Source: Gracilibacillus massiliensis
Lineage (GTDB): Bacteria; Bacillota; Bacilli; Bacillales; Amphibacillaceae
Direction of reading: 5' to 3'
Assembly (NCBI RefSeq): GCF_001458115.1
Contig: NZ_CZRP01000012.1
Location: 372,001 to 436,000, forward strand
DNA: 64,000 bases
Positions 54,050-63,764 of this stretch are shown in pieces; positions within the stretch are counted from its first letter, which is position 1, and every line of letters starts with the position of its first letter. The notes under the pieces are model-generated. The model was not told where the DNA came from and searched no databases. It was given only the letters and a program-made list of their open reading frames with translations. Made by a program: the position numbers and the translations under genes.

Positions 54050-54268
54050 GAAGGTGTCTAGCTCTGAGCGCCAGAAACTAGGCGACTTCACACATCGCCT
54101 TACGATAAGTCATCATCGGCTCGTAATGTAGGAGCATCTGTTAAGTTCGCCTAGGTCTTGTAGGCAACACAGATGTCAACACTTCCTGTGTAAGTCCGTG
54201 ATTCTTTTATCTCAGTTGATGCGCTCCATTCGCTACGTTTCTAAGTGGGCGCTCTGCGCTTTTCTTAT
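54050..54268. repeat. About 210-bp structured repeat with terminal inverted repeats
   Basis: AGCTCTGAGCGCC (54060-54072) and GGGCGCTCTGCGCT (54247-54260) are inverted ends. Inside, ACTAGGCGACTT (54078-54089) pairs with AAGTTCGCCTAGGT (54143-54156). The ends GGTGTCTAGCTC and GCGCTTTTCTTAT recur in Bacillaceae intergenic DNA as I recall. GC-rich against its surroundings, with no ORF. Only one copy in the window. Confidence 0.6.
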
Positions 54269-54402
54269 AGCTTTCCCTATACCGTATATGTGTGGTAAAC
54301 TGTATGCGTTGACAATAGTAATTAAGTATCAAAAATATGAAACCAATTCTACATAATTTTCGTAATCTTATTAGTAAAACAATTTGGGAGGGAGGACGTG
54401 GA

Positions 54403-55728
54403 TTGAAAAAATTCTTTATATCGCTCCTTTTAGCACTACCACTTTTTGTATTCATTTTTAATATCGACTCTAATTATGTGAGTGCAGAAGACAATGGAGA
54501 GGGTAAAATAGTATATGTGATACCAATCGAAAATACTGTTGAACGAGGATTAGAAGCATTTCTGAAAAGAACCACCACAGAAGCTACAGAAGCTAATGCG
54601 GACCACATTATATTTGAAATTAATACACCTGGTGGACGTGTAGATGCTGCAGAAAACATTGGTGAGATTCTACAAGATGTAGAAATCGAAACCACCTCAT
54701 TTATAACCGTTAAGGCTCTGTCTGCAGGTTCTTATATCGCTCTAAATACTGATAATATTTATATGAAGCCACAAGCGAGTATGGGTGCTAGTGGAGTCAT
54801 CACATCGGATGGCAATGCTGCAGACAAAAAGGCTCAGTCAGCATGGATAGCGAGTATGAGAGGTGCAGCAACTTCTAAAGGAAGAGATCCGTTGTATGCG
54901 GAGGCGATGGCAAACACCGAGATTGATTTACCTGAATACGGTGCGCCTGAGGGAGAGTTTTTGACATTAGACGCTAATTATGCAGTAGACGTTGAATATG
55001 CGAATGGAATTGTAAATCATCGTACTGATTTATTAAATCAACTTTCGTTATCGCAAGCGGAAATAGTGGAAACAGAAACGACGGCAGCAGAAGGGCTAGC
55101 TAGATTTTTAACAAACCCAGTTGTTGTTCCGATTTTGTTATCATTAGCTAGTATCGGTTTGATCGTAGAGCTTTATTCCCCAGGATTTGGGATACCAGGA
55201 TCAGTTGGTTTGATTTCTTTGGTCCTTTATTTTTATGGACACATCGTAGCAGGACTTGCTGGTTACGAAACCATCGTATTATTAGTACTGGGAATTGTTT
55301 TAATTATTATCGAAATATTTGCTCCAGGTGGTATACTTGGTTTCATTGGATTAGGTGCGATAGTTGCGGCGTTATTTATGTCAACAGATGATGTCGGTCA
55401 TATGGCTTTAAGTATTGCTATCGCACTTGTTTCTAGTATTGTAGTAGCAGTTATTTTGTTCAAAACAATTGGTTTGGAAAAAGGAGTTCTCAGACATATC
55501 ATCCTAAACGATTCTACAAGCTCTGAGCAAGGATATGTGTCATCCGTTAATCGACCAGACCTTATTGGGCAAGAGGGAGTATCTGTTACACCATTAAGAC
55601 CAGCCGGAACCGCAGAGTTTTCAGAAGAAAGACTTGATGTGGTAACGGAAGGAGCATTTATTGACGTGAACACAGCGATTAAAATAATAAAAGTCGAAGG
55701 ATCACGTATAGTAGTTAGAAAGATTTAA
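54403..55728 (+). CDS. nfeD: NfeD family membrane serine protease (YqeZ)
   Basis: The 441-residue protein (B. subtilis YqeZ) is a long-form NfeD. TTG 54403 follows GGGAGGGAGGA and gives a signal sequence. A ClpP-like Ser protease domain (INTPGGRVDAA, KALSAGSYIAL, MGASGVI; about 35-225), four membrane segments (about 245-370) and a C-terminal OB domain (about 375-441) follow. It works with flotillin in membrane organisation; in B. subtilis the yqeZ-yqfA pair is SigW-controlled and protects against antimicrobial peptides. floA follows by 24 bp. Confidence 0.93.
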   Translation: MKKFFISLLLALPLFVFIFNIDSNYVSAEDNGEGKIVYVIPIENTVERGLEAFLKRTTTEATEANADHIIFEINTPGGRVDAAENIGEILQDVEIETTSFITVKALSAGSYIALNTDNIYMKPQASMGASGVITSDGNAADKKAQSAWIASMRGAATSKGRDPLYAEAMANTEIDLPEYGAPEGEFLTLDANYAVDVEYANGIVNHRTDLLNQLSLSQAEIVETETTAAEGLARFLTNPVVVPILLSLASIGLIVELYSPGFGIPGSVGLISLVLYFYGHIVAGLAGYETIVLLVLGIVLIIIEIFAPGGILGFIGLGAIVAALFMSTDDVGHMALSIAIALVSSIVVAVILFKTIGLEKGVLRHIILNDSTSSEQGYVSSVNRPDLIGQEGVSVTPLRPAGTAEFSEERLDVVTEGAFIDVNTAIKIIKVEGSRIVVRKI

Positions 55729-55752
55729 TTTTAAATATTAGGAGGAAAAAAC

Positions 55753-56757
55753 ATGCCACAAGAATTAGAAGTAATTTTTCCAATTATCATTATTGGACTG
55801 ATTGTAATCGCAGTTGCAATACTCTTTACATTTATTCCTGTTATGCTTTGGATTAGTGCCTTAGCAGCAGGTGTAAGAGTGAGTATTTTCACATTAGTAG
55901 GGATGCGCTTAAGAAGAGTTGTGCCATCTCGTGTTATCAATCCATTAATTAAAGCTCATAAAGCGGGGTTAGACGTTAACACTAATCAATTAGAGAGTCA
56001 TTTTTTAGCAGGTGGTAATGTTGACCGTGTAGTAAATGCACTAATTGCTGCACAAAGAGCAAACATTGAGTTAAGCTTTGAACGTTGTGCTGCCATTGAC
56101 TTAGCAGGACGTGACGTATTAGAAGCTGTGCAAATGAGTGTTAACCCGAAAGTAATCGAAACGCCATTTATCGCAGGTATTTCGATGGATGGTATTGAAG
56201 TAAAAGCGAAAGCACGTATTACGGTAAGAGCGAACATTGATCGCTTAGTCGGTGGTGCTGGTGAAGAAACAATTATTGCCCGTGTCGGTGAAGGTGTTGT
56301 TAGTACAATTGGTAGTGCTAAAGCCCATACAGAAGTATTGGAAAATCCAGACTCTATCTCTCATAATGTTTTAGACCGTGGTTTAGATGCTGGTACTGCG
56401 TTTGAAATCCTGTCGATCGATATTGCTGATGTGGATATCGGCAAAAATATCGGTGCGATTCTGCAAACAGATCAAGCAGAAGCAGATAAAAATATTGCCC
56501 AAGCAAAAGCAGAAGAGCGTCGTGCGATGGCGGTTGCTCAAGAACAAGAAATGGTTGCCAAAGTTCAAGAAATGCGAGCAAAAGTTGTCGAAGCAGAAGC
56601 AGAAGTTCCACAAGCATTGGCAGAAGCATTACGTTCTGGCAAAATGGGTGTTATGGATTATATGAACTACAAAAACATTGATGCCGATACTGATATGCGT
56701 GATTCTATTGGTAAATTAACAGATACAGATAATGACGAAGACGACTTTAATAAGTAA
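55753..56757 (+). CDS. floA: Flotillin-like protein FloA
   Basis: The 334-residue protein has a hairpin membrane region (about 5-45), an SPFH/PHB-like domain (about 50-240; [19 protein letters not shown], then [14 protein letters not shown]) and the Ala/Glu-rich coiled coil ([19 protein letters not shown]). It is a scaffold of functional membrane microdomains. AGGAGG precedes ATG 55753. Coupled with nfeD upstream and yqfB downstream as in B. subtilis. Confidence 0.96.
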   Translation: MPQELEVIFPIIIIGLIVIAVAILFTFIPVMLWISALAAGVRVSIFTLVGMRLRRVVPSRVINPLIKAHKAGLDVNTNQLESHFLAGGNVDRVVNALIAAQRANIELSFERCAAIDLAGRDVLEAVQMSVNPKVIETPFIAGISMDGIEVKAKARITVRANIDRLVGGAGEETIIARVGEGVVSTIGSAKAHTEVLENPDSISHNVLDRGLDAGTAFEILSIDIADVDIGKNIGAILQTDQAEADKNIAQAKAEERRAMAVAQEQEMVAKVQEMRAKVVEAEAEVPQALAEALRSGKMGVMDYMNYKNIDADTDMRDSIGKLTDTDNDEDDFNK

Positions 56758-56808
56758 GAAATCCTATTAACGTATCTCTTAGGTTATACGTTAGAGAGGA
56801 AGATATCG

Positions 56809-57297
56809 ATGGATGAATTGTTTAGTTTTATCGTACCAATTCTAGCTGTTGTCTTTTGGTTATTTGGCCTTTCTAAATCGAAAGAAGAAGAAAATAAGCA
56901 ACAACAATCTCAAAAGCCTAAACAACCAAGCACAACAACCACTGAAACAAGACAGCCAGAACAGACTCAGACTCCATCTTATCAAACGATGGAGACGATG
57001 GCTGACTCGAATCAACCAACTTTTTCGCAACAAAAAGAGAAACAAATGGAGAAGTTGCAGGAAAAAATTCAGCGAGCTGAATCGATTCGCGATCAAACAC
57101 AAAATAACGAATTAGGTATACATGATGCGATTAAAGATGGGCCAGCACCAAAAGCATATCGGAAAAATAATAATGGGGAAATCTCGTTATCCGTTAAAAA
57201 TAATTTAACGCAAAAAGGTATTGCACAAGGCATTATTATGGCTGAAGTATTAGGTCCGCCAAGAGCCTATCAAAAACGAAAAAGCTATCGCACATAA
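56809..57297 (+). CDS. yqfB: YqfB-like membrane-anchored protein
   Basis: This 162-residue protein begins with one membrane helix (FIVPILAVVFWLFGL, about 6-20), then a Gln/Thr/Pro-rich low-complexity linker (about 25-75), a Lys/Glu-rich helix and a conserved-looking C-terminal part ending EVLGPPRAYQKRK. It is the third gene of the nfeD-floA group, 51 bp after floA. The place matches YqfB in B. subtilis; similarity is in the anchor and C-terminus. Function unknown. Confidence 0.7.
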   Translation: MDELFSFIVPILAVVFWLFGLSKSKEEENKQQQSQKPKQPSTTTTETRQPEQTQTPSYQTMETMADSNQPTFSQQKEKQMEKLQEKIQRAESIRDQTQNNELGIHDAIKDGPAPKAYRKNNNGEISLSVKNNLTQKGIAQGIIMAEVLGPPRAYQKRKSYRT

Positions 57298-57308
57298 TAC
57301 AAAAACGA

Positions 57309-57357
57309 AAGAGTGTGTCCAAAAGTAAAACTTTTGCTGACACACTCTTTTTTTGTG
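57309..57357 (+). terminator. Terminator of nfeD-floA-yqfB
   Basis: GAGTGTGTC pairs with GACACACTC (9 bp plus inner AAAAGT/ACTTTT), followed by a T7 run. Confidence 0.9.
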
Positions 57358-57387
57358 GTAATTATGAGATTTTATATGTGCTTTGCA

Positions 57388-57665
57388 CTCACTCCGGCTT
57401 GTCCGCTTCCCTTTCCGCGGTTTTTTTTCTCAGCTAACTTTGGTAAGCAAAGGCCACTTACCAAAGTGGATCTTCGAATAAAGTGAGACTTCAATCAGTG
57501 GGGTTTTCCTACTGATTGTTAGCGAAACTTATCAGGTTGTTACTGACCGTATCCCATTCGTTATTTATTGGCTAAACGAAAATTTCAAAAATGGGATTAC
57601 GGTCAGTTAGCAACGTGGAAAAAACTTCCCGCAGGAGTGGAAACGGACGCCTGCGCTTTTTAATG
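57388..57665 (-). repeat. Structured repeat family A, copy 4, interrupted
   Basis: In reverse orientation: TTAGCTGA (complement at 57430-57437), apical stem CTTTGGTAAG/CTTACCAAAG (57438-57447, 57457-57466) and GAAGATCC (complement of 57468-57475). The matching 5' arm (complement of CCCGCAGGAGTGGAAACGG, 57628-57646) is displaced about 140 bp away by a second element at about 57477-57613. Confidence 0.65.
57477..57613. repeat. Repeat family E, copy 2, nested in family A copy
   Basis: TGAGACTT, stem CAATCAG/CTGATTG (57492-57498, 57512-57518) and AAACTTATCAGG match the copy at 20308. A second stem follows: TTACTGACCGTATCCCATT (57540-57558) and AATGGGATTACGGTCAGTTA (57590-57609), a 19-bp near-perfect pairing. 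Confidence 0.6.
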
Positions 57666-57807
57666 CTCTACAACTAAAGTAGAATAATCATATTAGCGTA
57701 TTCACCATTTCTCATCAATTTATCATTAGATTAAATATTGTTATTAAAATAAGCTGATTTATTGTCTAATTGTAACAATACAAAATATTAGCATTTGCAA
57801 CAGTTGT

Positions 57808-57962
57808 AGAGTCCCACTAAGCGTAGGCGCCCGCTTTCACTCCTATGGGACTCGTTTTTTCTGAAGATCCACTTTTCCATGCGGTTTTTGCTTGGAAAAG
57901 TTAGCTGAAGGAAAAACCCCATGGAAAGGGAAGTGGGCAAGCCGAAGCGGTTACTACGCCCA
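57808..57962 (+). repeat. Structured repeat family A, copy 5
   Basis: TGAAGATCC (57862-57870), apical stem CTTTTCCATGC/GCTTGGAAAAG (57872-57882, 57890-57900), TTAGCTGAA (57901-57909), inner stem GTTTTTTC/GGAAAAAC and outer arms CCCGCTTTC / GGGAAGTGGG. The rest of the yqfB-yqfC gap (to 58133) shows only AT-rich promoter-like sequence. Confidence 0.75.
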
Positions 57963-58133
57963 AATACCATTTCAAAATTGCTACATGAGTTATGTTGCAT
58001 AATCTTTTTTATGATTTTGATTGTGATTATTTTTTAACGTTACATTGATACTATTCTATCATGTGTTTTGTGATAATCTGTTCTTATTTTCTCTTATTTT
58101 CATACAATAAACTTGAAGGGAGGCATATGCTTC

Positions 58134-58415
58134 GTGAAAAAAATGAGAGAGAAATTGAAGACTGTTTTTACCAATACATTTGATTTGCCTTCTGAAGTTA
58201 CATTAGAGCTACCACGAATTACAATGATTGGATCCATTCACGCATACATAGAGAATCATCAAGGCCTCGTTGTTTTTTCTGAAAGCGAACTGTTATTAAA
58301 AGTACATCAAGGACTTGTTCGGATTAAAGGAGAAAATTTTGTTCTGAAAATGATGATTGATAAAGATATATTATTAGAAGGAACGATCCAAGATGTCAGG
58401 TTTGAAGACGAGTAA
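58134..58415 (+). CDS. yqfC: Sporulation protein YqfC
   Basis: The 93-residue protein matches YqfC, a mother-cell sigma-E protein related to the YabP/YqfC family. TNTFDLPSEVTLELPRITMI and IHAYIENHQGLVVFSESELL are typical; the fold is all beta. GTG 58134 lies after GGGAGG; ATG 58143 is an alternative. yqfD follows 23 bp later. Confidence 0.88.
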   Translation: MKKMREKLKTVFTNTFDLPSEVTLELPRITMIGSIHAYIENHQGLVVFSESELLLKVHQGLVRIKGENFVLKMMIDKDILLEGTIQDVRFEDE

Positions 58416-58438
58416 AGGTAAAGCGGAGGGGAAGTATC

Positions 58439-59644
58439 ATGTTTTTTAATAAAAAAAATTGGCTAAAAGGATATATAACTATTGAAATTAGAGGACAATA
58501 TCCAGAACATTTTTTTGATATGTGTGCAAGATACGGTATCCCCTCCTGGGATCTAACTAAAAAAAATGCTACTACTGCAATAGGTAAAATAAAATTAACC
58601 GACTTGTCTAAACTAAGACAAGTTAAAAAAAGAAGTATTTATAAAGTCTATTTTAAAGAGAGGAGTGGCCTACCTTTTTTCTTACATTCGTTAAAATCAC
58701 AAAAGCCACTCTTGATAGGGTGTATGATAGCATTCGCTATTATTTTTATATTGTCCAATATCGTATGGCGTATAGATGTTACAGGATTAGATGAGGAAAT
58801 AGAAAATAAAGTGTTAGCACAAATGGAAGCGTATGGTTTAGAAAAAGGTAGTTTTCAATGGAATATTGATTCACCTGCTACGCTTCAACGAAAATTGTTA
58901 GAAGATATTCCAGAATTATTATGGGTAGGCGTAAAAAAGAATGGTTCTGCATTTCATCTTGAAGGTGTAGAAAAGACTAGTGTAGAAAAACCCGAAGAAA
59001 CAGAAGTGGGGCATTTAGTTGCTGCCAAGGAAGGGGTCATTGTTGATCTATTTGTTTCAAAAGGACAACCCCTAGTGCAACCGAATGACGTTGTATATAA
59101 AGATGATATTTTAGTATCAGCATACTTAGAGCAACAAGAAGAAGGGGATGAAACACCTAAAACAAAACCTCTAGCAGCAGAAGGAGAAGTTATCGCAAAA
59201 GTATGGTACAAAAGTGAAATATCTATCCCATTGACGAATCATTATCATGTGTTAAACGGTCAAGCAGAAACAAAACATTATCTTCATTTTTCAAATATCT
59301 TATTGCCATTTTGGAATTTTAGTAATCCTGACTACACTAATTATCAGATCGAAACAGAAGAAAAAAATTTCTATTTTCTTAAATGGAAATTACCTATCAG
59401 TTATTTAAAACAAACCATTTACAAGTCCGATGTCATAGAGGAAAAGATGACAAAAAAAGAGGCGAAAACACAAGCATTAGAACAAGCAAAACGAGAATTA
59501 TTAAGACAATTGCCTCTTGATGCAGAAATTATTGAAGAAAAAGTTTTGCACGAACGAGAAGAGAGTGGTAAAGTAAAATTAACCTTGTATTATACTGTAT
59601 TAGAAAATATTGCAAAGAAACAACCAATTAGTCAAGGAGATTGA
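58439..59644 (+). CDS. yqfD: Sporulation protein YqfD
   Basis: The 401-residue protein is YqfD, a sigma-E sporulation protein needed for efficient spore formation. A cytoplasmic N-terminal domain (about 1-85, KGYITIEIRGQYPEHFFD) precedes one membrane helix (about 92-110) and a large outer beta-rich domain with VAAKEGVIVDLFVSKGQP and TQALEQAKRELLRQL, resembling anchored spore-assembly proteins. GCGGAGGGG precedes ATG. Its stop overlaps the ribosome site region of phoH. Confidence 0.92.
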   Translation: MFFNKKNWLKGYITIEIRGQYPEHFFDMCARYGIPSWDLTKKNATTAIGKIKLTDLSKLRQVKKRSIYKVYFKERSGLPFFLHSLKSQKPLLIGCMIAFAIIFILSNIVWRIDVTGLDEEIENKVLAQMEAYGLEKGSFQWNIDSPATLQRKLLEDIPELLWVGVKKNGSAFHLEGVEKTSVEKPEETEVGHLVAAKEGVIVDLFVSKGQPLVQPNDVVYKDDILVSAYLEQQEEGDETPKTKPLAAEGEVIAKVWYKSEISIPLTNHYHVLNGQAETKHYLHFSNILLPFWNFSNPDYTNYQIETEEKNFYFLKWKLPISYLKQTIYKSDVIEEKMTKKEAKTQALEQAKRELLRQLPLDAEIIEEKVLHEREESGKVKLTLYYTVLENIAKKQPISQGD

Positions 59645-59646
59645 AT

Positions 59647-60600
59647 ATGACAGAAGAATTGAAAATGATTGATTTACATTTAGAAAATCCGAATGAAGCA
59701 TTAAGCCTTTTTGGCACAGAAGATCGTCACTTAAAGCAATTAGAAGAACAACTGCAAGTGTCGATTACGTCTCGTGGAGAACAAATAAGTGTATCTGGAA
59801 GCAAGACAGATGTCACTGTTATCGAAGAAGTACTAAATGGTTTACTGGCTATCATTCGTAAAGGAATAACGATCACAGAAAGAGATGTGATCTATGCAGT
59901 TGATCTTGCCAAAAAAGGAAAGATCAATCAATTAGAAGCATTGTTTGAAGATGAGATTACAAAGAATGCTAATGGTAAATCGATTCGTGTGAAAACGTTA
60001 GGTCAACGTCATTACTTACAAACAATGAAGCAAAATGACCTTGTATTCGGAATAGGGCCTGCTGGTACGGGTAAGACGTATTTAGCAGTCGTAATGGCAG
60101 TACATGCTTTAAAGAATGGTAAAGTAAAGCGGATCATTCTAACAAGACCAGCAGTAGAAGCTGGAGAAAGTTTAGGCTTTCTTCCAGGGGATTTAAAAGA
60201 GAAGGTAGATCCATATTTACGACCCCTCTATGATGCCTTACACGATGTCTTGGGTACAGAACACACGATGCGTTTAATTGAAAGAGGGACGATTGAAATT
60301 GCGCCATTAGCATATATGCGTGGGCGTACTTTAGATGATGCATTTGTTATTTTAGATGAAGCTCAAAACACGACAAATGCCCAGATGAAGATGTTTTTAA
60401 CTCGACTAGGTTTTGGTTCTAAAATGGTCATTACAGGTGACATCACACAAATTGATTTACCAAATGGTGTTCAATCAGGTTTAACTCAAGCAAAAGAAAA
60501 GTTAGCAAATATGAAAGGTATTGGAGTTGTTTACTTATCACAATCAGATGTGGTCAGACACCCAATTGTTCAAAAAATTATTGAGGCATATGACAATTAA
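59647..60600 (+). CDS. phoH: PhoH-family ATPase
   Basis: The 317-residue ATPase has a small N-terminal KH-like domain (about 1-90) and a P-loop domain with Walker A GPAGTGKTYLAVVMAV and Walker B AFVILDEAQNTT. TRPAVEAGESLGFLPGDLKEK is a family hallmark. Suspected RNA helicase or RNase-associated role; in B. subtilis it precedes pgpH and ybeY, as here. ATG 59647 with AAGGAG; two bases after the yqfD stop. Confidence 0.94.
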   Translation: MTEELKMIDLHLENPNEALSLFGTEDRHLKQLEEQLQVSITSRGEQISVSGSKTDVTVIEEVLNGLLAIIRKGITITERDVIYAVDLAKKGKINQLEALFEDEITKNANGKSIRVKTLGQRHYLQTMKQNDLVFGIGPAGTGKTYLAVVMAVHALKNGKVKRIILTRPAVEAGESLGFLPGDLKEKVDPYLRPLYDALHDVLGTEHTMRLIERGTIEIAPLAYMRGRTLDDAFVILDEAQNTTNAQMKMFLTRLGFGSKMVITGDITQIDLPNGVQSGLTQAKEKLANMKGIGVVYLSQSDVVRHPIVQKIIEAYDN

Positions 60601-60620
60601 ATAAACATCTGGAAATACTA

Positions 60621-60650
60621 GAAAACTTGGCGTTTAGCCAAGTTTTCTTC
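60621..60650 (+). terminator. Terminator after phoH
   Basis: GAAAACTTGGC (60621-60631) pairs with GCCAAGTTTTC (60637-60647), then TTC. Confidence 0.75.
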
Positions 60651-60686
60651 TAATGGAAAAATCATCCAATGAAGGGTGGGGGAATA

Positions 60687-62831
60687 ATGAAAAATCAGAA
60701 CAAGTGGTCCAAGCAAAAAATAACTTCTTTTTTTAATAATAGTAAAATTCAACTGGTAACTGTGTGTATCGTCGTTATGTCTGTCTTTTTACTAGTTAGT
60801 TTTCAAAATGTTCATACTGAAACATATGATATCGAAAAATTTTCAGCAGCGAATGAAACGATACGTTCCCCCATTACCATTGAAAATACCAAAGAAACGG
60901 AACGAAGAATTCGAAATGTTGTACAATCGGTAGAAGACCATTTTGAGATTTCAGATGAAGTCACTGAAGAACAAATTACATATATAAATGAAATTTTTGA
61001 AGCAATTGAAAAAATCGAAACAGGTAATCTGGAACAAGAATTAGAAGACGAAAAATTTGTCACAATCGGAGATAAAGTAGATTATTTAGAAGAAATTGTT
61101 CATGAAGATATCATGATGGAAGTGAATAACGATACATTTATCGCTCTGTTTCAAGCAACTAAAGAAGAACGAGTGTTAGCAAAAGAACTAATTACGACAG
61201 CGCTTTATGATGTTTTTCATAATGGAGTTAAAGTAGAAGAGGTGGAGCAAGCTACTAAGACAGCTAAACAAAAATTAACGTATTCTACGTTGGATTACTC
61301 ATTCGTGCAAGCCCTTCACCCTTTAATTTCTTTTAGTGTAAAAGCAAATGCTTTTTTTTCAGCAGATCAGACAAATGAAGCACAACAGCAGGCACGTGAC
61401 AGTGTAGAATCCGTTATGATCAGAGCAGGTCAAGTAATTGTTGAGGAAGGTCAATTGATTACCAATGAAATATATGAAGAATTAGAAATTGCAGGACTGT
61501 TAAATGAAGAGCGAAATTTTTATCCTATGATCGGATTGCTGATTTTAGTCAGTTTAATCGGTTTATTCTTATTTTTCGAACTGCAACATCATGCACAAAA
61601 AACAAACTTTCATTTTCGGAAATTGATCGCTATCGCTGTTTTAAGTGTATTTATTGTCGTCTTAATGAAAGTTGTCAGTCTCTATTCTACAACGAGCAAC
61701 CCACTATATTTAGTTACACCGCTAGCAACAGTCTCGATGTTACTAAAGATTTTGGTGAATGAAAGAATAGCCATCGTTTTGTCGATCTTTTACGGGATTA
61801 TTGGTAGTGTGATTTTTAATGCAAATATACCTGGACTGCTAAATATGGAGGCAGGAATATTTATTGTATTTTCACAACTTGCAAGCATTTTCTTCTTGTC
61901 AAGTGTGAAAGATAAAAGTACTATCATTAAGAGTGGATTAGGAACAGCGATTATTAATATCGCAACGATCTGTTTATTTTTATTCCTTTCCTTTGAAAAT
62001 TATTCATGGTTGGATTATTTAATGTATAGTGGTTATGGTTTCATGTCAGCGATTATCGCTACAGTTCTTACAATTGGGATGTTGCCCTTTTTTGAGACAG
62101 GACTTGGCATACTTTCAGACACAAAACTTCTTGCTTTATCCAGTCCTAACCAACCATTGTTACGAAAATTGTTAATCGAAGCACCTGGAACCTATCATCA
62201 TAGTATAATGGTGGCCAACTTAAGCGAAGCATCTTGTGAAGCAATTGGAGCCAATGGACTGTTAGCAAGAGTAGCTGCATACTATCATGACTTGGGGAAA
62301 ACAGTAAGACCACACTATTTTATTGAAAATCAAATGGGAATGAAAAATCCTCACGATTATCTGGATCCATATCAAAGTGCTGAAATCATTTTACAGCACC
62401 CTTCTGATAGTGCTAAGTTATTAAAGAAAGCGAAACTGCCTAGAGAGATTATTGATATCTCTTTACAACATCATGGAACTACTTTATTAAAATATTTCTA
62501 TTTTAAAGCAAAAGAACGAAATGAAAAAGTATTGGAAGAAGACTTTCGATATGTCGGACCAAAACCTAGATCAAAAGAAGCGGCAGTCGTTTCGTTATGT
62601 GATTCGATTGAAGCGGCAGTACGTTCATTAGCAAATCCAAATCAAGCAGAAATTGAAAAGATCGTATCATCGATTTTTGAGGATCGCTTATTAGATGGTC
62701 AATTGAATGATAGTACCTTAACATTTAAACAATTAGAACAAATGAAATCGGTCATTTGTGAAACATTAAAAGGAATTTACCATTCGCGTATCCAGTATCC
62801 AAAAGAAACTAACATGAAAGAGGCGAGATGA
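60687..62831 (+). CDS. pgpH: c-di-AMP phosphodiesterase PgpH (7TM-HD)
   Basis: The 714-residue protein degrades c-di-AMP. One N-terminal membrane helix, an outer 7TMR-HD domain (about 50-275), seven membrane helices (about 285-480) and a cytoplasmic HD domain (about 500-700) with [10 protein letters not shown] (His), YYHDLGK (His-Asp) and [12 protein letters not shown] are visible. GGGTGGGGG precedes ATG 60687. The stop overlaps ybeY by ATGA, so coupled. Links c-di-AMP, osmotic balance and cell wall. Confidence 0.93.
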   Translation: MKNQNKWSKQKITSFFNNSKIQLVTVCIVVMSVFLLVSFQNVHTETYDIEKFSAANETIRSPITIENTKETERRIRNVVQSVEDHFEISDEVTEEQITYINEIFEAIEKIETGNLEQELEDEKFVTIGDKVDYLEEIVHEDIMMEVNNDTFIALFQATKEERVLAKELITTALYDVFHNGVKVEEVEQATKTAKQKLTYSTLDYSFVQALHPLISFSVKANAFFSADQTNEAQQQARDSVESVMIRAGQVIVEEGQLITNEIYEELEIAGLLNEERNFYPMIGLLILVSLIGLFLFFELQHHAQKTNFHFRKLIAIAVLSVFIVVLMKVVSLYSTTSNPLYLVTPLATVSMLLKILVNERIAIVLSIFYGIIGSVIFNANIPGLLNMEAGIFIVFSQLASIFFLSSVKDKSTIIKSGLGTAIINIATICLFLFLSFENYSWLDYLMYSGYGFMSAIIATVLTIGMLPFFETGLGILSDTKLLALSSPNQPLLRKLLIEAPGTYHHSIMVANLSEASCEAIGANGLLARVAAYYHDLGKTVRPHYFIENQMGMKNPHDYLDPYQSAEIILQHPSDSAKLLKKAKLPREIIDISLQHHGTTLLKYFYFKAKERNEKVLEEDFRYVGPKPRSKEAAVVSLCDSIEAAVRSLANPNQAEIEKIVSSIFEDRLLDGQLNDSTLTFKQLEQMKSVICETLKGIYHSRIQYPKETNMKEAR

Positions 62832-63298
62832 ATATGGAAATGGATTTTTATGACGAAACAAAGAAAGTATCAACAGATCACATGAAACTAATAGAAGATT
62901 TATTAGCATTTGCAGCGGAACAAGAAAATATTTCACCTGACGCAGAACTTTCCATCTCCTTTGTAGATAATGATGAGATAAAAAAACTAAATAGACAATA
63001 TCGAGAGATCGATCGACCGACAGATGTTTTATCATTCGCTCTCCAAGAAGGAGAAGAACTAGAAATACTAGGTGCAGATATACCGTTAATGCTCGGAGAT
63101 ATCATTATTTCAGTTGATAAGGCTGAAGAACAAGCAAATGAATATAATCATTCCTTTTCTAGAGAGTTAGGATTTCTAGCGTTACATGGTTTCTTACACT
63201 TATTAGGCTATGATCATATGAACAGTGAAGAGGAGAAAAAAATGTTTTTAAGACAAGAGGAGATCTTAAATGGCTTCGGATTATCGCGGGAAAAATAA
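62828..63298 (+). CDS. ybeY: rRNA maturation endonuclease YbeY
   Basis: The 156-residue zinc endoribonuclease processes 16S rRNA and aids ribosome quality control. The [11 protein letters not shown] signature (three His) is intact near residue 123, preceded by [17 protein letters not shown]. The ATG overlaps the pgpH stop; dgkA starts inside its last codons. Confidence 0.95.
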   Translation: MNMEMDFYDETKKVSTDHMKLIEDLLAFAAEQENISPDAELSISFVDNDEIKKLNRQYREIDRPTDVLSFALQEGEELEILGADIPLMLGDIIISVDKAEEQANEYNHSFSRELGFLALHGFLHLLGYDHMNSEEEKKMFLRQEEILNGFGLSREK

Positions 63299-63635
63299 AC
63301 TTCACTTTGGTTTGCGTTATGCCCTCAATGGATTAAAAGAAGCAATATTAACGGAACGAAATATAAAGATTCATTTTATTGCTGCACTGGTAGTGTGTGT
63401 CTTTGGACTATTTTTACCATTAAGTAATGTCGAATGGGCGATTTTATCTTTAGCAATAGGTGCAGTAATAAGTATGGAAATGATGAATACCGCCTTGGAA
63501 CGAGCATTAGATCATCTTGAGCCAAGACACCAGACAGCCATCGGTATAGCAAAAGACATTGCTGCGGGTGCCGTTTTCATCACTGCATTGATAGCAATTG
63601 TAATAGCATGTTTGATTTTCTTGCCGAAACTATGA
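63270..63635 (+). CDS. dgkA: Undecaprenol / diacylglycerol kinase
   Basis: The 121-residue trimeric membrane kinase has three membrane helices and the conserved [17 protein letters not shown] with the catalytic Glu and metal-binding Glu, plus [19 protein letters not shown]. Gram-positive members use undecaprenol. It overlaps ybeY by 29 bp. In B. subtilis cdd lies between dgkA and era; here it is absent and a 129-bp gap stands instead. Confidence 0.93.
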   Translation: MASDYRGKNKLHFGLRYALNGLKEAILTERNIKIHFIAALVVCVFGLFLPLSNVEWAILSLAIGAVISMEMMNTALERALDHLEPRHQTAIGIAKDIAAGAVFITALIAIVIACLIFLPKL

Positions 63636-63764
63636 GCGTAGTAAGAGATAGAAGCACATTCTAACGAAAGATTACCACTAGTTTTGTCGAATAAATGAAA
63701 TATTGATGAATATATAGTATTATTGATTATAGAAAGCAACAGGATATATAGCGGAGGAAAAGTT

